From positions 1,054,022 through 1,118,021 of the forward strand of contig NZ_JAECMT010000001.1 in assembly GCF_016019935.1 (NCBI RefSeq): a DNA stretch of 64,000 nucleotides. The letters run 5' to 3'. This DNA comes from Paenibacillus sp. GSMTC-2017 (lineage in GTDB: Bacteria > Bacillota > Bacilli > Paenibacillales > Paenibacillaceae). The position numbers were made by a program, and so were the translations under genes. This document shows, piece after piece, positions 36,125 through 46,300 of this stretch (the first letter of the stretch is position 1; each line of letters begins with the position of its first letter). The notes beneath the pieces are model-generated. The model had not been told where the DNA came from. It searched no databases and saw only the letters and a program-made list of their open reading frames with translations.

Positions 36125-37969
36125 ATGTGCGGAATAACCGGCTGGATTGATTGGAACAGTGACTTGACCAAAGAAAGTGAGAACTTGGAGAGGATGACAG
36201 ATACTCTTGCTCCTCGTGGGCCCGATGCCGCTGGAACCTGGATATCGCCACACTGTGCACTTGGCCATCGTCGCCTATCCGTAATTGATCCTGAGAACGG
36301 CGCCCAACCTATGATTAAGTATACGGGTGACGACAAATATGTCGTCGTTTATAACGGCGAGCTCTATAATGCGCCTGAACTGAAGAGAGAGCTTGTTAGT
36401 AGAGGTAGAACTTTCACAACAAACTGTGATACAGAGGTTCTACTTGTAGCCTACATGGAATGGGGCAGAGCTTGTGTAGAACGATTTAATGGCATATTTG
36501 CTTTTGCTATTTGGGATGTGACGGCACAGGAGCTGTTTCTTGCACGAGATCGCCTAGGAGTGAAGCCGCTTTTTTACAGCAGTCAAAATGATCTATTTAT
36601 TTTTGGTTCGGAGCCAAAATGTATTCTCCAGCATCCGGCAGTAAAGGCTGAGGTTGGCGCTGAAGGACTTGCTGAAGTGTTTATTATTGGGCCTGCCCGT
36701 ACGCCAGGTCAAGGTGTTTACAAAGCGATAAGTGAAGTGAAGCCTGGACAATGTATGGTCATCAATCATGCTGGCGTCAAAACCATTACCTACTGGAAAC
36801 TTACGAGCAGTCCGCACGAACATGACGTTGAACAAACAGCAGAGCATGTACGTATTTTGCTAAAAGATACCGTTGAGCGTCAGCTCATATCCGATGTACC
36901 TGTCTGTACCCTCCTGTCAGGTGGGCTAGATTCAAGCGCATTAACTGCACTTGCCGTCGAATATTACAGGGCAAATGGTCAAGGTAACGTGCATACCTAT
37001 TCGGTTGATTACCGAGATAATGACAAACATTTTCAAGCTCATGCTTTTCAGCCAAATAGTGATGCGCCATGGATTGAGAGAATGACTTCGCATCTTAGTA
37101 CCATTCATCATCCGATTCAGTTTGATACGCCTGAGCTTGTTGCTGCGCTTCACGATGCTACGCTCGCCCGAGACTTGCCTGGTATGGCTGATGTTGACGC
37201 TTCTCTCCTCTTGTTCTGTCATGAGATCAAGAAAGGTGCAACAGTTGCTATTTCGGGCGAGGCTGCTGATGAAATATTTGGCGGTTATCCGTGGTTTCAT
37301 AGAGAAGATGCACTGGCTGCAAACACCTTCCCTTGGTCTCTTGCAACGTCAATGCGCGGAGAGTTATTAGCTCCTGATATTGCCAAGTGGATTAGACCAG
37401 AAGAATACATTGGTGACAGATATGCTGATGCCGTCGCAGAAGTACCACATCTTAAGGGCGAGAATGAAGAGCAACAGCGGATGCGCCGAATGTCCTATTT
37501 AAACATAACTCGCTTTATGCCCACACTGCTTGATCGGAAAGATCGAATGAGCATGGCTGCCGGACTTGAGGTCCGGGTACCATTTTGCGATCATCGTCTG
37601 GTGGAATATGTGTGGAACATCCCATGGGAAATTAAATCATCCGGCGATCGGGAAAAGGGTATTTTGCGTAAAGCACTAACAGGCATTCTCCCACATGATG
37701 TATTAACGCGGAAGAAGAGCCCTTATCCAAAGACACATAATCCTGCTTATCTTGCAGCGGTACGTGGTCTCCTACTAGATGTACTAAATGATCCTAGTTC
37801 CCCACTTCTCCCCCTCATTAATGTGAAAAAGGTTAGGGAGCTAGCCGAATCCGATGCTGCCAAATCCAATATCCCTTGGTTTGGTCAGTTGATGTCTGGT
37901 CCTCAGTTGTTCGCTTATTTGTATCAAGTCAATCTGTGGCTGAAACAATATAAAGTTTCGATTAACTAA
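36125..37969 (+). CDS. asnB: Asparagine synthase (glutamine-hydrolysing)
   Basis: Makes asparagine from aspartate, ATP and glutamine. Length 614, the same as Bacillus subtilis AsnO and close to AsnB. The N-terminal class II glutaminase starts with Cys2 (MCGITGW), which is exposed after Met removal. The ATG at 36125 is chosen because the nucleophile must be residue 2 and GAGAGG lies 10 bases upstream. RGPDAAG, HRRLSVID and YNGELYN follow. The synthetase domain has the PP-loop LLSGGLDSSALTAL (about 265) and SGEAADEIFGGY, and VRVPFCDHRLVEY is near the C-terminus. A 14-bp-stem terminator follows. Confidence 0.96.
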   Translation: MCGITGWIDWNSDLTKESENLERMTDTLAPRGPDAAGTWISPHCALGHRRLSVIDPENGAQPMIKYTGDDKYVVVYNGELYNAPELKRELVSRGRTFTTNCDTEVLLVAYMEWGRACVERFNGIFAFAIWDVTAQELFLARDRLGVKPLFYSSQNDLFIFGSEPKCILQHPAVKAEVGAEGLAEVFIIGPARTPGQGVYKAISEVKPGQCMVINHAGVKTITYWKLTSSPHEHDVEQTAEHVRILLKDTVERQLISDVPVCTLLSGGLDSSALTALAVEYYRANGQGNVHTYSVDYRDNDKHFQAHAFQPNSDAPWIERMTSHLSTIHHPIQFDTPELVAALHDATLARDLPGMADVDASLLLFCHEIKKGATVAISGEAADEIFGGYPWFHREDALAANTFPWSLATSMRGELLAPDIAKWIRPEEYIGDRYADAVAEVPHLKGENEEQQRMRRMSYLNITRFMPTLLDRKDRMSMAAGLEVRVPFCDHRLVEYVWNIPWEIKSSGDREKGILRKALTGILPHDVLTRKKSPYPKTHNPAYLAAVRGLLLDVLNDPSSPLLPLINVKKVRELAESDAAKSNIPWFGQLMSGPQLFAYLYQVNLWLKQYKVSIN

Positions 37970-38020
37970 TGTAAAAAAGAGCTGTTTCAAAGCAAGAGGC
38001 TCGCTTTGAGGATATCATAT

Positions 38021-38057
38021 AAAATGGCGGTGCAGGGGGCTGCACCGCCATTTTCTC
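38021..38057 (+). terminator. Terminator of asnB
   Basis: Perfect 14-bp stem AAAATGGCGGTGCA / TGCACCGCCATTTT with a 6-base loop. The T run is short. Confidence 0.8.
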
Positions 38058-38064
38058 CTCAACT

Positions 38065-38150
38065 CTGACGCTTTAACCCGGAAATATCGGGTTAGCGTTC
38101 ACCATATGCTTGGACCTGGCGCTCTAGCTCGGAAATATTGAGTTACACCT
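38065..38150. repeat. Two imperfect copies of a REP-like hairpin
   Basis: CTGACGCTTTAACCCG-GAAATAT-CGGGTTAGCG and, 51 bp later, CTGGCGCTCTAGCTCG-GAAATAT-TGAGTTA. The shared GAAATAT loop and paired flanks suggest degenerate copies of an intergenic hairpin element. Confidence 0.6.
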
Positions 38151-38159
38151 ATAAATAAA

Positions 38160-38199
38160 AACTACTTTATAAATAGAATTCTCTATTTATAAAGTAGTT
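38160..38199. terminator. Long AT-rich bidirectional terminator-like hairpin, rdgB side
   Basis: A perfect 18-bp stem, beginning AACTACTTTATAAATAGA, around a 4-base loop, 12 bp after the rdgB stop. Confidence 0.8.
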
Positions 38200-38211
38200 C
38201 CTCATTTAATT

Positions 38212-38868
38212 TTATTCATTCACATTTTCTAACTTGGAAAGTAATACTTTAAGTGCCTCTCCGCGGTGACTGATTGCACCCTTCTCATCCTTAGTGAGCT
38301 CCGCCATACCTCTACCGAGCTGTGGTAGCCAAAATAGCGGATCATAACCAAACCCACCATCGCCATGCGGCTTGTCCGTTATAAGTCCATCGACTGTTCC
38401 TTCTGCTTCAACAAATTGTCCAGTAGCCGGATCATAAAGTGCTAATGCACACACAAACTGCGCTTTGCTAAGCAACAATGATCCGTCTGCTAGCTTATCG
38501 TCAGAATATGTAGTGCCCAGCTGTTCAAGTTCCTTCAATAACTTCGCATTATTATCGCTGTCCGCTGCACCTTCTCCGGCATAACGAGCTGAATATACGC
38601 CAGGCTCACCTCCGAGTGCTTCTACTCGCAGGCCTGAATCATCTGCAAGGACAGGAACACCAAGGATATCCCCAGTCGTTTTCGCTTTAATTCTTGCGTT
38701 CGCGGCGAACGTATCACCATCTTCCACAATATCAGCAATTTGCGGATAGTCATAAAGACTCGTTATACGTTTCCCCAGCTTCTCAAGCGCATGTGCAAAT
38801 TCTTTCACTTTGCCGCTGTTTTTCGTAGCGACAACGATTGTATTTTCACTATGATCCACACTCGTCAT
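38212..38868 (-). CDS. rdgB: XTP/dITP pyrophosphatase (RdgB/HAM1)
   Basis: House-cleaning NTPase that removes XTP and dITP, 218 residues. VVATKNSGKVKEF (about 12-24) is the nucleotide-binding start. VLADDSGLRVEALGGEPGVYSARYAG carries the catalytic Asp. GDGGFGYDPLFWLP and GAISHRGEALKVL complete the signatures. The ATG at 38868 has GGGGG about 11 bases upstream. It follows rph by 17 bp, the Bacillus gerM-rph-ysnA order. Confidence 0.96.
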   Translation of the reverse strand: MTSVDHSENTIVVATKNSGKVKEFAHALEKLGKRITSLYDYPQIADIVEDGDTFAANARIKAKTTGDILGVPVLADDSGLRVEALGGEPGVYSARYAGEGAADSDNNAKLLKELEQLGTTYSDDKLADGSLLLSKAQFVCALALYDPATGQFVEAEGTVDGLITDKPHGDGGFGYDPLFWLPQLGRGMAELTKDEKGAISHRGEALKVLLSKLENVNE

Positions 38869-38885
38869 ATGTTACAAGCCCCCAA

Positions 38886-39623
38886 TTAGTTTCCAATGCG
38901 ATCTGCAATAGGGCCAAGCACTTCACGTTGCTTCTGAATAAGCTCAGCTATACCTTCTTCTCCTAGTGCAAGCAATTGATTTAGTTCATCGCGTGAAAAT
39001 GGCGCATCTTCGCCCGTTCCTTGAACTTCGACGAATTTACCGCTGCCAGTCATAACTACGTTCATATCTACTTTAGCTTTGGAATCTTCTTCATAGTTAA
39101 GATCTAGAAGTGCTTTCTCCCCAATAACGCCAACGCTGACAGAGCCAAGAAAATCTGTAATTGGGTATTTGGCGAAAGTCGTTTTTTCGGAAATTTTATT
39201 AACTGCGAGTGCCAAAGCGATAAAAGCTCCTGTAATCGAAGTTGTACGAGTACCGCCATCCGCTTGAATAACGTCGCAATCAAGTGTAATCGTACGTTCA
39301 CCCAAAGCTTGTAAATTAACGACTGAGCGCAAAGCTCTTCCAATGAGACGTTGAATTTCCATCGTACGTCCAGTTAGCTTACCCTTGGAAGCTTCACGAT
39401 GGTTACGGGTATGAGTTGCACGAGGCAACATGGCATATTCAGCTGTAATCCAACCTTTGCCTTGTCCCTTCATGAACGGGGGAACACGTTCTTCAACGCT
39501 GGCCGTACAAATTACTTTTGTATCGCCAAACTCGATTAGAACAGATCCCTCTGCATGTTTATTTACGTTTGTTGTTATCGTGACCGGCCGAAGCTGATTC
39601 GGTTGCCGACTGTCATTTCTCAT
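38886..39623 (-). CDS. rph: Ribonuclease PH
   Basis: Phosphorolytic 3'-5' exoribonuclease that trims tRNA 3' ends, 245 residues. [43 protein letters not shown] and [25 protein letters not shown] match the family core, including the phosphate-binding region. The ATG at 39623 has AGGAGG 9 bases upstream; the 12-codon extension is rejected. Confidence 0.97.
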   Translation of the reverse strand: MRNDSRQPNQLRPVTITTNVNKHAEGSVLIEFGDTKVICTASVEERVPPFMKGQGKGWITAEYAMLPRATHTRNHREASKGKLTGRTMEIQRLIGRALRSVVNLQALGERTITLDCDVIQADGGTRTTSITGAFIALALAVNKISEKTTFAKYPITDFLGSVSVGVIGEKALLDLNYEEDSKAKVDMNVVMTGSGKFVEVQGTGEDAPFSRDELNQLLALGEEGIAELIQKQREVLGPIADRIGN

Positions 39624-39700
39624 TAAAGTGTGCCTCCTGAAAGTGAAATCCAATGTCAATCCTATTCATTCTAACAAAGTGGCTGACGAATTGCACCCAC

Positions 39701-39738
39701 ACAAAGACGAACCAAGTAATTACCCGGTTCGTCTTTGT
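39701..39738. terminator. Hairpin between gerM and rph
   Basis: Perfect 13-bp stem ACAAAGACGAACC / GGTTCGTCTTTGT with no long U run. It may attenuate rather than fully end gerM transcription. Confidence 0.6.
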
Positions 39739-39760
39739 ATGTAGAACTATTTTGAAACGA

Positions 39761-40816
39761 TTATGATTTCAGTGCATTGATATGATGTTTCCTGCCGACC
39801 GGCTCACTGTAGGAATTATTATTTTCATCTACGAGGTTAGTTTCGCCATTGACCCTTATTTGAACAGTTTCCGCATCTGAATTTTCTGTGAGTGAAAGAA
39901 CAACAGCCTGTAACATTTCTGATGGAATCTGTTGCCCTGTTACGTACGCCTCATCTTGCAGATCGATCGTTACGACGCCATCTTTTTCTACAATTTCAGT
40001 TACTTCTACATCAGGCAAAATAACGCTTGTCAGTTCCTTTTTGTTAAGCGGACCTTCGATCAACTGCTCCATCGCTGCATGTACTTGTGAATCAGAACGG
40101 GAGATCAGTCTAGTAACTGGAACATAGTATTGTTCTTGATTTTGTGTCTGCGCGGAGAAATATAACGTAACTGGTGAGGAGCTCGATACGTTAACACCTT
40201 CCGCAACTTCTATGTTTATGCCGATGGCACGCGTTAGCTTGCCCTCAATCGGATATGCAGCAACAGGCATTTCTTGCAGCAATTCACCCTCCACCGATAG
40301 CTCCACACCTTCTATCCCTGGCATCGCAGTTAGCGTCCATGTGATAGCTTCCACGATCGCTCTTTCGTCTTGGGCATTATAATCAACAAATGCTTTGGAG
40401 AGATCCACCTTAGCAACCTTCAGTTCCTTATCGTATTGATAAGACAACACTTGTGTACCTTGAGGGATAAGCGCGCGGAAATCAGCAGGAAGTTGCGATG
40501 CATACGCTCCATTATCCACCATCATCTCAAGTGCTTTCTGAGCCGCAGTTTCATTTTCAGCAAGTGTTAAAGGAACTGCCACTGGTGCTACATAACCATT
40601 ACTATCTTGCAAATAAATCGTCAATCTTGAACCCGTTTCCCCATCTGGTGTAACCTGTCCCGTTGGTTCGCCTTCTACTTCCTCTGTTACCTCAACTTGC
40701 GGTGGGTCAATTGATTTACTTGTTTGCTGAGAAAACAAACCGCATCCCGCTGTAAATACGGGCAGCACTAGTAAGGCAACAAAAGCGGTATGGCGAATCC
40801 ATTTTTTTTGAATCAT
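39761..40816 (-). CDS. gerM: GerM-like spore lipoprotein
   Basis: Sporulation and germination lipoprotein of 351 residues. The signal peptide ends in a lipobox (VFTAGC, about 20-25). Two GerMN domains follow: LTIYLQDSNGYVAPVAVPLTLAENE onward (about 65-190) and VTLYFSAQTQNQEQYYVPVTRLI onward (about 210-335). In Bacillus GerM acts in the intermembrane space between mother cell and forespore (SpoIIIA-Q zone). GGAGG precedes the ATG. Upstream of rph, as in Bacillus. Confidence 0.93.
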   Translation of the reverse strand: MIQKKWIRHTAFVALLVLPVFTAGCGLFSQQTSKSIDPPQVEVTEEVEGEPTGQVTPDGETGSRLTIYLQDSNGYVAPVAVPLTLAENETAAQKALEMMVDNGAYASQLPADFRALIPQGTQVLSYQYDKELKVAKVDLSKAFVDYNAQDERAIVEAITWTLTAMPGIEGVELSVEGELLQEMPVAAYPIEGKLTRAIGINIEVAEGVNVSSSSPVTLYFSAQTQNQEQYYVPVTRLISRSDSQVHAAMEQLIEGPLNKKELTSVILPDVEVTEIVEKDGVVTIDLQDEAYVTGQQIPSEMLQAVVLSLTENSDAETVQIRVNGETNLVDENNNSYSEPVGRKHHINALKS

Positions 40817-40855
40817 TTGTACATTTCCTCCCCAATCGATATTAGCCCTTCGGCT

Positions 40856-40883
40856 TTGTACAACTCCTCATTTGTAGTATTAT
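40856..40883 (+). promoter_or_regulatory. Possible promoter of the pgpA-like gene
   Basis: TTGTAC and TATTAT with a 16-bp spacer, 66 bp upstream of the start codon. Confidence 0.4.
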
Positions 40884-40948
40884 GTATACGAGCCCTTCCC
40901 TTTTTTAGACCAGTTTTGTCCACAAAATCATAAGGGGGAAATACAATA

Positions 40949-41488
40949 ATGAGTAATTCTGAAATCTACGCCTTAAATAGCAGCAAAGTTGCCGCAGCAA
41001 CAGATGAATGGCTCGCCAAACGAGGAGTGACAAAGCTTGCAATTGCTGAGCTTGTACACTTTCTGCAGAAAGATTATTTTCCGGATTTAACACCCGAAGA
41101 TTGTATCGTTCATGTCGAAGCTGTATTGTCCAAACGTGAAGTCCAAAATGCTGTATTAACCGGCATCCAACTTGACGTTCTAGCTGAAGAAGGTAAGCTC
41201 ATTGCACCACTCCAAGATATGATTAAACATGATGAAAGCTTGTACGGTTGTGATGAAATATTGGCTCTTTCTATCGTTAATGTGTATGGCAGTATCGGAT
41301 TTACGAACTTTGGCTATATCGATAAACTTAAACCAGGTATTCTCGTTCGACTGAACAGCAAGTCTGATGGGGAGATACATACGTTCCTCGACGATATCGT
41401 TGGAGCGATTGCCGCATCCGCTGCAAGCCGTATCGCCCATCGCAGACAAGCAGAACGTGAAGGCGTTACGACGCCACCGTTGGACTAA
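40949..41488 (+). CDS. Phosphatidylglycerophosphatase A family protein (YutG-like)
   Basis: A 179-residue protein of the PgpA/YutG family, thought to dephosphorylate phosphatidylglycerophosphate. Characteristic stretches are LAKRGVTKLAIAELVHFLQKDYFPDLT, CDEILALSIVNVYGSIGFTNFGYIDKLKPGI and DDIVGAIAASAASRIAHR. Firmicute members such as this lack strong transmembrane segments. The RBS GGGGGAAA precedes the ATG. Divergent from gerM. Confidence 0.85.
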   Translation: MSNSEIYALNSSKVAAATDEWLAKRGVTKLAIAELVHFLQKDYFPDLTPEDCIVHVEAVLSKREVQNAVLTGIQLDVLAEEGKLIAPLQDMIKHDESLYGCDEILALSIVNVYGSIGFTNFGYIDKLKPGILVRLNSKSDGEIHTFLDDIVGAIAASAASRIAHRRQAEREGVTTPPLD

Positions 41489-41527
41489 TGATGATATGAG
41501 GTCAGATATAACTGACTTGTGATGAAA

Positions 41528-41574
41528 AAGAGCTCCAACTATGTCCTTTTGTTAAGGATCTAATTGGAGCTCTT
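41528..41574. terminator. Bidirectional terminator between the pgpA-like gene and glpX
   Basis: Stem AAGAGCTCCAA / TTGGAGCTCTT, with an inner TCCTT / AAGGA pairing, between converging genes. Confidence 0.8.
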
Positions 41575-41625
41575 ATCTGTATAAAGAAACATGAATAATG
41601 AATTATGAACAATGAATAATGGCTA

Positions 41626-42597
41626 TTATTTCGTTTGTTGCAATAGTGGTTTATTGGGTAAATAGTGCAGGGTACGAACGAAACGTACCGTCTTCGTCTT
41701 CGCTCTCATGACGATTGAATGCGTCTCAGCACGCTCGTCTGGGAAATAACGTACACCGCCAAGAAACTCGCCAGGAGTAACTCCAGTAGCGGCGAAGATA
41801 ACGTCCTCCGTACCAACCATGTCGTCCATCGTTAAAACACGATAAGGTTCCTCGATGCCCATTTGGATACAACGATCATATTCTGCAGCATCTGCTGGCA
41901 TAAGACGGGCTTGCAGTTCACCGCCAAGACATTTCAGCGCTGCGGCAGCGAGAACGCCTTCTGGTGCGCCACCTGAGCCAACATACAGATCGATACCCGC
42001 TTCAGGGAACGCGGGAGCCATCGCTCCGGCTACGTCGCCGTCAGATAGAAACTTAATACGTACGCCTACTTTTCTCAGCACCTTAATAATGGAATCGTGA
42101 CGTGCACGATCCAAAATCATAACCGTTAAATCAGATACTTTTTTATTTAAGGCGTCAGCAGCCTTCTGCAATGTCTTCTCCATTGGGTCCGAAATGCTTA
42201 ATTTGCCAACAAGAGCAGGTCCATAAGCTAACTTCTCCATGTACATGTCAGGAGCGTGAAGCAATTGACCTTTGCCTGCGACAGCAATAACAGAGAGGGC
42301 ATTGTTCAAGCCCTTAGCTACAATCTCTGTTCCTTCTAGCGGATCTACAGCAACATCCACCTCTGGTCCATTTAAGCTACCTACTTCTTCTCCGATATAT
42401 AACATCGGAGCTTCGTCCATTTCACCTTCTCCGATTACAACAGTCCCTCGTATCGATACAGAGTCAAACATGGCGCGCATAGCCGCTGTCGCCGCTCCGT
42501 CTGCACTATTTTTGTCACCTCTACCCATCCATGGTGCTGATGCAAGTGCGGCAAGTTCCGTTACTCTAACAATCTCCAATGCTAATTCTCTTTCCAT
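41626..42597 (-). CDS. glpX: Fructose-1,6-bisphosphatase class II
   Basis: Gluconeogenic FBPase of the GlpX type, 323 residues. GRGDKNSADGAATAAMR (about 24-40), VIGEGEMDEAPMLYIGE and VDPLEGTEIVAKG carry the metal and substrate ligands. YVGSGGAPEGVLAAAALKCLGG follows. The ATG at 42597 has GGGGGAG 8 bases upstream; a 32-codon extension is rejected. Upstream DNA (42598-42800) is AT-rich and contains repeated ATAATGAAT-like words only on the downstream side. Confidence 0.96.
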   Translation of the reverse strand: MERELALEIVRVTELAALASAPWMGRGDKNSADGAATAAMRAMFDSVSIRGTVVIGEGEMDEAPMLYIGEEVGSLNGPEVDVAVDPLEGTEIVAKGLNNALSVIAVAGKGQLLHAPDMYMEKLAYGPALVGKLSISDPMEKTLQKAADALNKKVSDLTVMILDRARHDSIIKVLRKVGVRIKFLSDGDVAGAMAPAFPEAGIDLYVGSGGAPEGVLAAAALKCLGGELQARLMPADAAEYDRCIQMGIEEPYRVLTMDDMVGTEDVIFAATGVTPGEFLGGVRYFPDERAETHSIVMRAKTKTVRFVRTLHYLPNKPLLQQTK

Positions 42598-42801
42598 CTC
42601 TAGCACTCCCCCATGGCTTAAGTCATTTCTTATGTGTATTAAATCATAATTAATGCGTGCTATATTGTATATAATATGTATCATATATTTCAATGTGACG
42701 CAATATATGATTTGGTATCTTCATTAAATCATCATGAATGTGGGGGTTGTTACCGATATAATTTACATTTAGATTAGGAGGAGCGAACTAGTAGTAATAA
42801 A

Positions 42802-42846
42802 AAATAGGTCGCTTATGGTACTATCTCACCATAAGAAACCTATTTA
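42802..42846 (-). terminator. Terminator of the gene at 42857-43273
   Basis: Stem AAATAGGT..CTTATGGT / ACCATAAG..ACCTATTT with an 8-base loop, 11 bp after the stop. Confidence 0.8.
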
Positions 42847-42856
42847 ATAGATAATG

Positions 42857-43273
42857 CTATTTTTGTACCATCGCAATAATATGCTCAAAAACTCGCTTTG
42901 TTGCTGCTCCCGAGGTTGGTAGTAATTGCTCGATCCGTTCCATTATCGGAGTTTTTTTGAAGACTGTCTCTAAATGATTTGGTGGAACAATTACTCTTAA
43001 GGAATCAACACAAGTTATAAATAACTCTTCATCTTCTAAACTAGCAAGCAAAATTAAGCTTTCAATAATGACTTCATCATTAAGATCACTATCCGCACAA
43101 TAGGCAAATCTGATTTGCCAGTCTGTTGGTTTAGATAGGACGTTTTCTGATAACTTCGTCCAGTCGTCGTGATTGAATTTCGCAAGCATTTCCCTTGCGA
43201 ATTCAAAACCAGAATCGTACCAGTAATCTACTGAAAAGTGACCTAATAGATATTCGTCGAATTTTTCGAACAT
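42857..43273 (-). CDS. Unknown helical protein, possible immunity-type protein
   Basis: A 138-residue soluble protein with helical, HEAT-like character: EFAREMLAKFNHDDWTKLSENVLSKPTDWQIRFAYCADSD, followed by VIIESLILLASLEDEELFITCVDSLRVI. AGGAGG lies 8 bases before the ATG at 43273. It is the last gene of the minus-strand RHS island and is followed by a terminator. Proteins of this style (short, acidic, helical, counting damaged units) often serve as immunity proteins in polymorphic toxin loci. The role is an inference from position; no family is recognised with confidence. Confidence 0.65.
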   Translation of the reverse strand: MFEKFDEYLLGHFSVDYWYDSGFEFAREMLAKFNHDDWTKLSENVLSKPTDWQIRFAYCADSDLNDEVIIESLILLASLEDEELFITCVDSLRVIVPPNHLETVFKKTPIMERIEQLLPTSGAATKRVFEHIIAMVQK

Positions 43274-43373
43274 GAGAGATTCCTCCTGGATAACTAGATT
43301 ACCCGCTAGCAATTGCTGTCATCCATTATCTCTTCAATTGAGGTTAATTTACTATAACGTAACAACTACTAGT

Positions 43374-46300
43374 CTACTGTTCGTATTTGAAATTCACCGA
43401 GTCAACATAAAATATGCCAGCTCCGTCTTTAGCGATAGCTCGTAGATTAACACTCACTCTTGCATACACTGCACTCAAAGGAGTTTTATCTTGAATAGTA
43501 ATGTTCTTATACTCTCCATTCGTCGTTGCAGCGGCATCTACCACTTTAGTTCCAACCATTTGATTAGAAGAGTTGTAGTAATCTACTTGCATTTGAACTT
43601 TCGCATGGCGCAAACTTAAAATGTTGACGGCCGCATTTAAGTTAAAGGCTTTTCCTGGTTCTACTTTTACCGTTTGAGCTATTCCTCTATAATGACCATT
43701 TTCTATCCACCATCCAACGATCTTTTGAGCTCTACTTCCTTCGTGTACACGTTTTGAAGCAACAGTCTCTACCAACTTCATTCTTTTCAAAAGATTACCA
43801 TTTAAATCGTACTTATAACCAATATGTGTATTACTCTCTTTATTAAAGAGGCTTGAACTAACGATTTTGCCTGCACTATCATAGGTATAAACTGTTCGAT
43901 TTAGTACGGCATCCTCTTTCGATGTAATCAGGCTAATTTCGTCTCCCTTATTAGAAACTTCCCATCCGCCAGCAAGAGCGCTATTTTCTAAAGAATTCTC
44001 AAATCCAGCATCGTACAACTCACTTGATCTGTCGCCATATGAGAGATTGATCTCATCTAAATAAAAAGTTCCTGCTGCACCGTCACGGATCCCTTTAAGA
44101 TTGGCATACACAACGGCATATGTCGAATCAACTGGAACGATGCCTTGATTCGAAAGTGTCATATAGCCACCACTTATCCAATCTTGTTCGGTAAGATTTC
44201 CTCCAGTTTGTTGATTACCATCCTTAAAGAAAGCCACATAGAGTTGTATTTTAGCATCAGTCAGTGACTCTACATTCATTCTCCCACTAATCGTAAAGGG
44301 TTTATTCGGCTCTACTCTTATTGCCTGACTCATCCCAACTATGCCATTACTACCAATCTCAGAACCTACAACCTTTTGAACTCGCGATCCTGATGCTAAA
44401 TGTACTATACTGAAAGAAGAGTTTTTCGCACCCCATTTGCTCCCTAGCCACGAATCTGCAGAACCAGTTGTACCTGTATAACCATCAAAACTATGATTAC
44501 CAAGTAATTGACTGTTCTCACTATAGGAAAGATTCAACTCATCCACATAAAATGTCCCCGATCCTCCATCGCTGGTTGCCTTAACATTCGCATATACAAC
44601 TGCGTATGTCGAATCTGCTGGAACAACACCTTGATTCGACACCGTATAATTACCACCACTTATCCACGTTTCTTCGATAAGATTACCACCTGTATATTGA
44701 TTACCATCCTTATAGAAAGCGACATAAAGTTGAACTTTTGCATTAGTTAGTGACTCAATATTAATCGTCCCATTAAACGTAAAAGGTTTATTCGGCTCTA
44801 TTCTTATTGCCTGACTCACCCCAACTATGCCATTACTATTAATTTCGGAACCCACAATTTTCTGAACTCGAGATCCTGTCGCTGACTGTGCAATTTCAAA
44901 TGCGGCATTTTTCGCACCCCATTTGCCCCCAAACCATCCATCCGCAGCAGCTCCAGTTGTTCCTGTATAGGCATCAAAATTACTGTTACTGAGCAGTTGA
45001 TTATTTTTACCATACGAGAAACTCAATTCATCCACATATAATGTTCCCGATCCTCCATCGCTGGTAGCCTTTACATTCACATACACAACTGCATATGTTG
45101 ATTCTGCTGGAACAATGCCTCGATTCGATACCGTGTAATTACCACCGCTTATCCACGTTTCTTCGGTAAGATTACCCCCAGTGTTTTTATTACCTTCCTT
45201 AAAGAAAGCAACATAGATTTGTACTTTAGCTTTGGTTAGTGACTCAATATTAATTGTCCCATTAATCGTAAATGGTTTATTCGGCTCGACTTTTATATAT
45301 TGACTTACTCCGACTATTCCATTACTACTTATTTCAGAACCCACAATCTTTTGAACTAGTGATCCTGTCGCTGACGGTACAACTTGATAAGATGCAACAT
45401 TCGCCCCCCATTTCTCTTGTACCCAACCATCTGCTATTCCGTTTGTTCCTGTGTAAATGTCAAAATTGTTGTTCTCAAGCAATTGAATATTTTTGACTTG
45501 CGGTTGATTATCTTTACCATACGAGAAATTTATGTCCTCTAAATAAAATGTTCCCGATCCTCCGTCACTTGTAGCTCTGACAAGAACATAAACCTTAGCA
45601 CTTGTTGTTCCAGCTGGAATGTCACCTTGTTTCGAAAATGAAATGTAACCTCGGCTTATGACAGACTTTTCCGTGATAGTAATTCCTTTTATATAATTTC
45701 CACCCCTATAGAAATCAACATAGAGCTGCACCTTAGCGTTTTTCAAACTCTCCACATTCATTCGTCCATCAATCGAAAATGGTTTATTGGGTTCGACTTT
45801 TATAACTTGACTCATTCCTATTGTCCCATTACTGCTTATTTCGTGACCTTCAAACTTTTGAGCTCGCGAACCTGTTGCTAACTGTACCAATTCGGAAGAT
45901 GAAACTTTCGCACTCCATTTTTCTTGCACCCAACCATCTGCTATCCCATTTGTTCCTGTGTAGGTATCAAAACCATTGTTACTAAGTAATTGGTTATTTT
46001 CACCATAAAAGAGATTGATCTCATCTACATATATTGTCCCCGTTCCTCCATCACTTATTGCTCTGACGAGAACATGAATTCTTGCATGCGTAGTTTCTTC
46101 TGGAATGATGCCTTGATTAGATAAAGTAATATTTCCTCCGCTTATTTCTAATTGTTCTGTTACATTACTTCCTGTTATACGATTTTCTTTCGAATAAAAA
46201 TCAATATAGAGTTGTACTTTAGCATTAGTTAGAAACTCAACATTCATTCTCCCGCTAACTAAAAAAGGTTTATTTGGTTGTACCTGTATTAACTGACTAA

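Noticed and set aside
32757..38200. Integrated element using tRNA-Arg as attachment site
   Set aside because: No integrase gene and no duplicated tRNA 3' end was found downstream, so the accessory genes cannot be called an element.
42473..42652. Longer glpX start (355 residues)
   Set aside because: The extension has no RBS and is AT-rich leader DNA; the internal ATG has a strong GGGGGAG.
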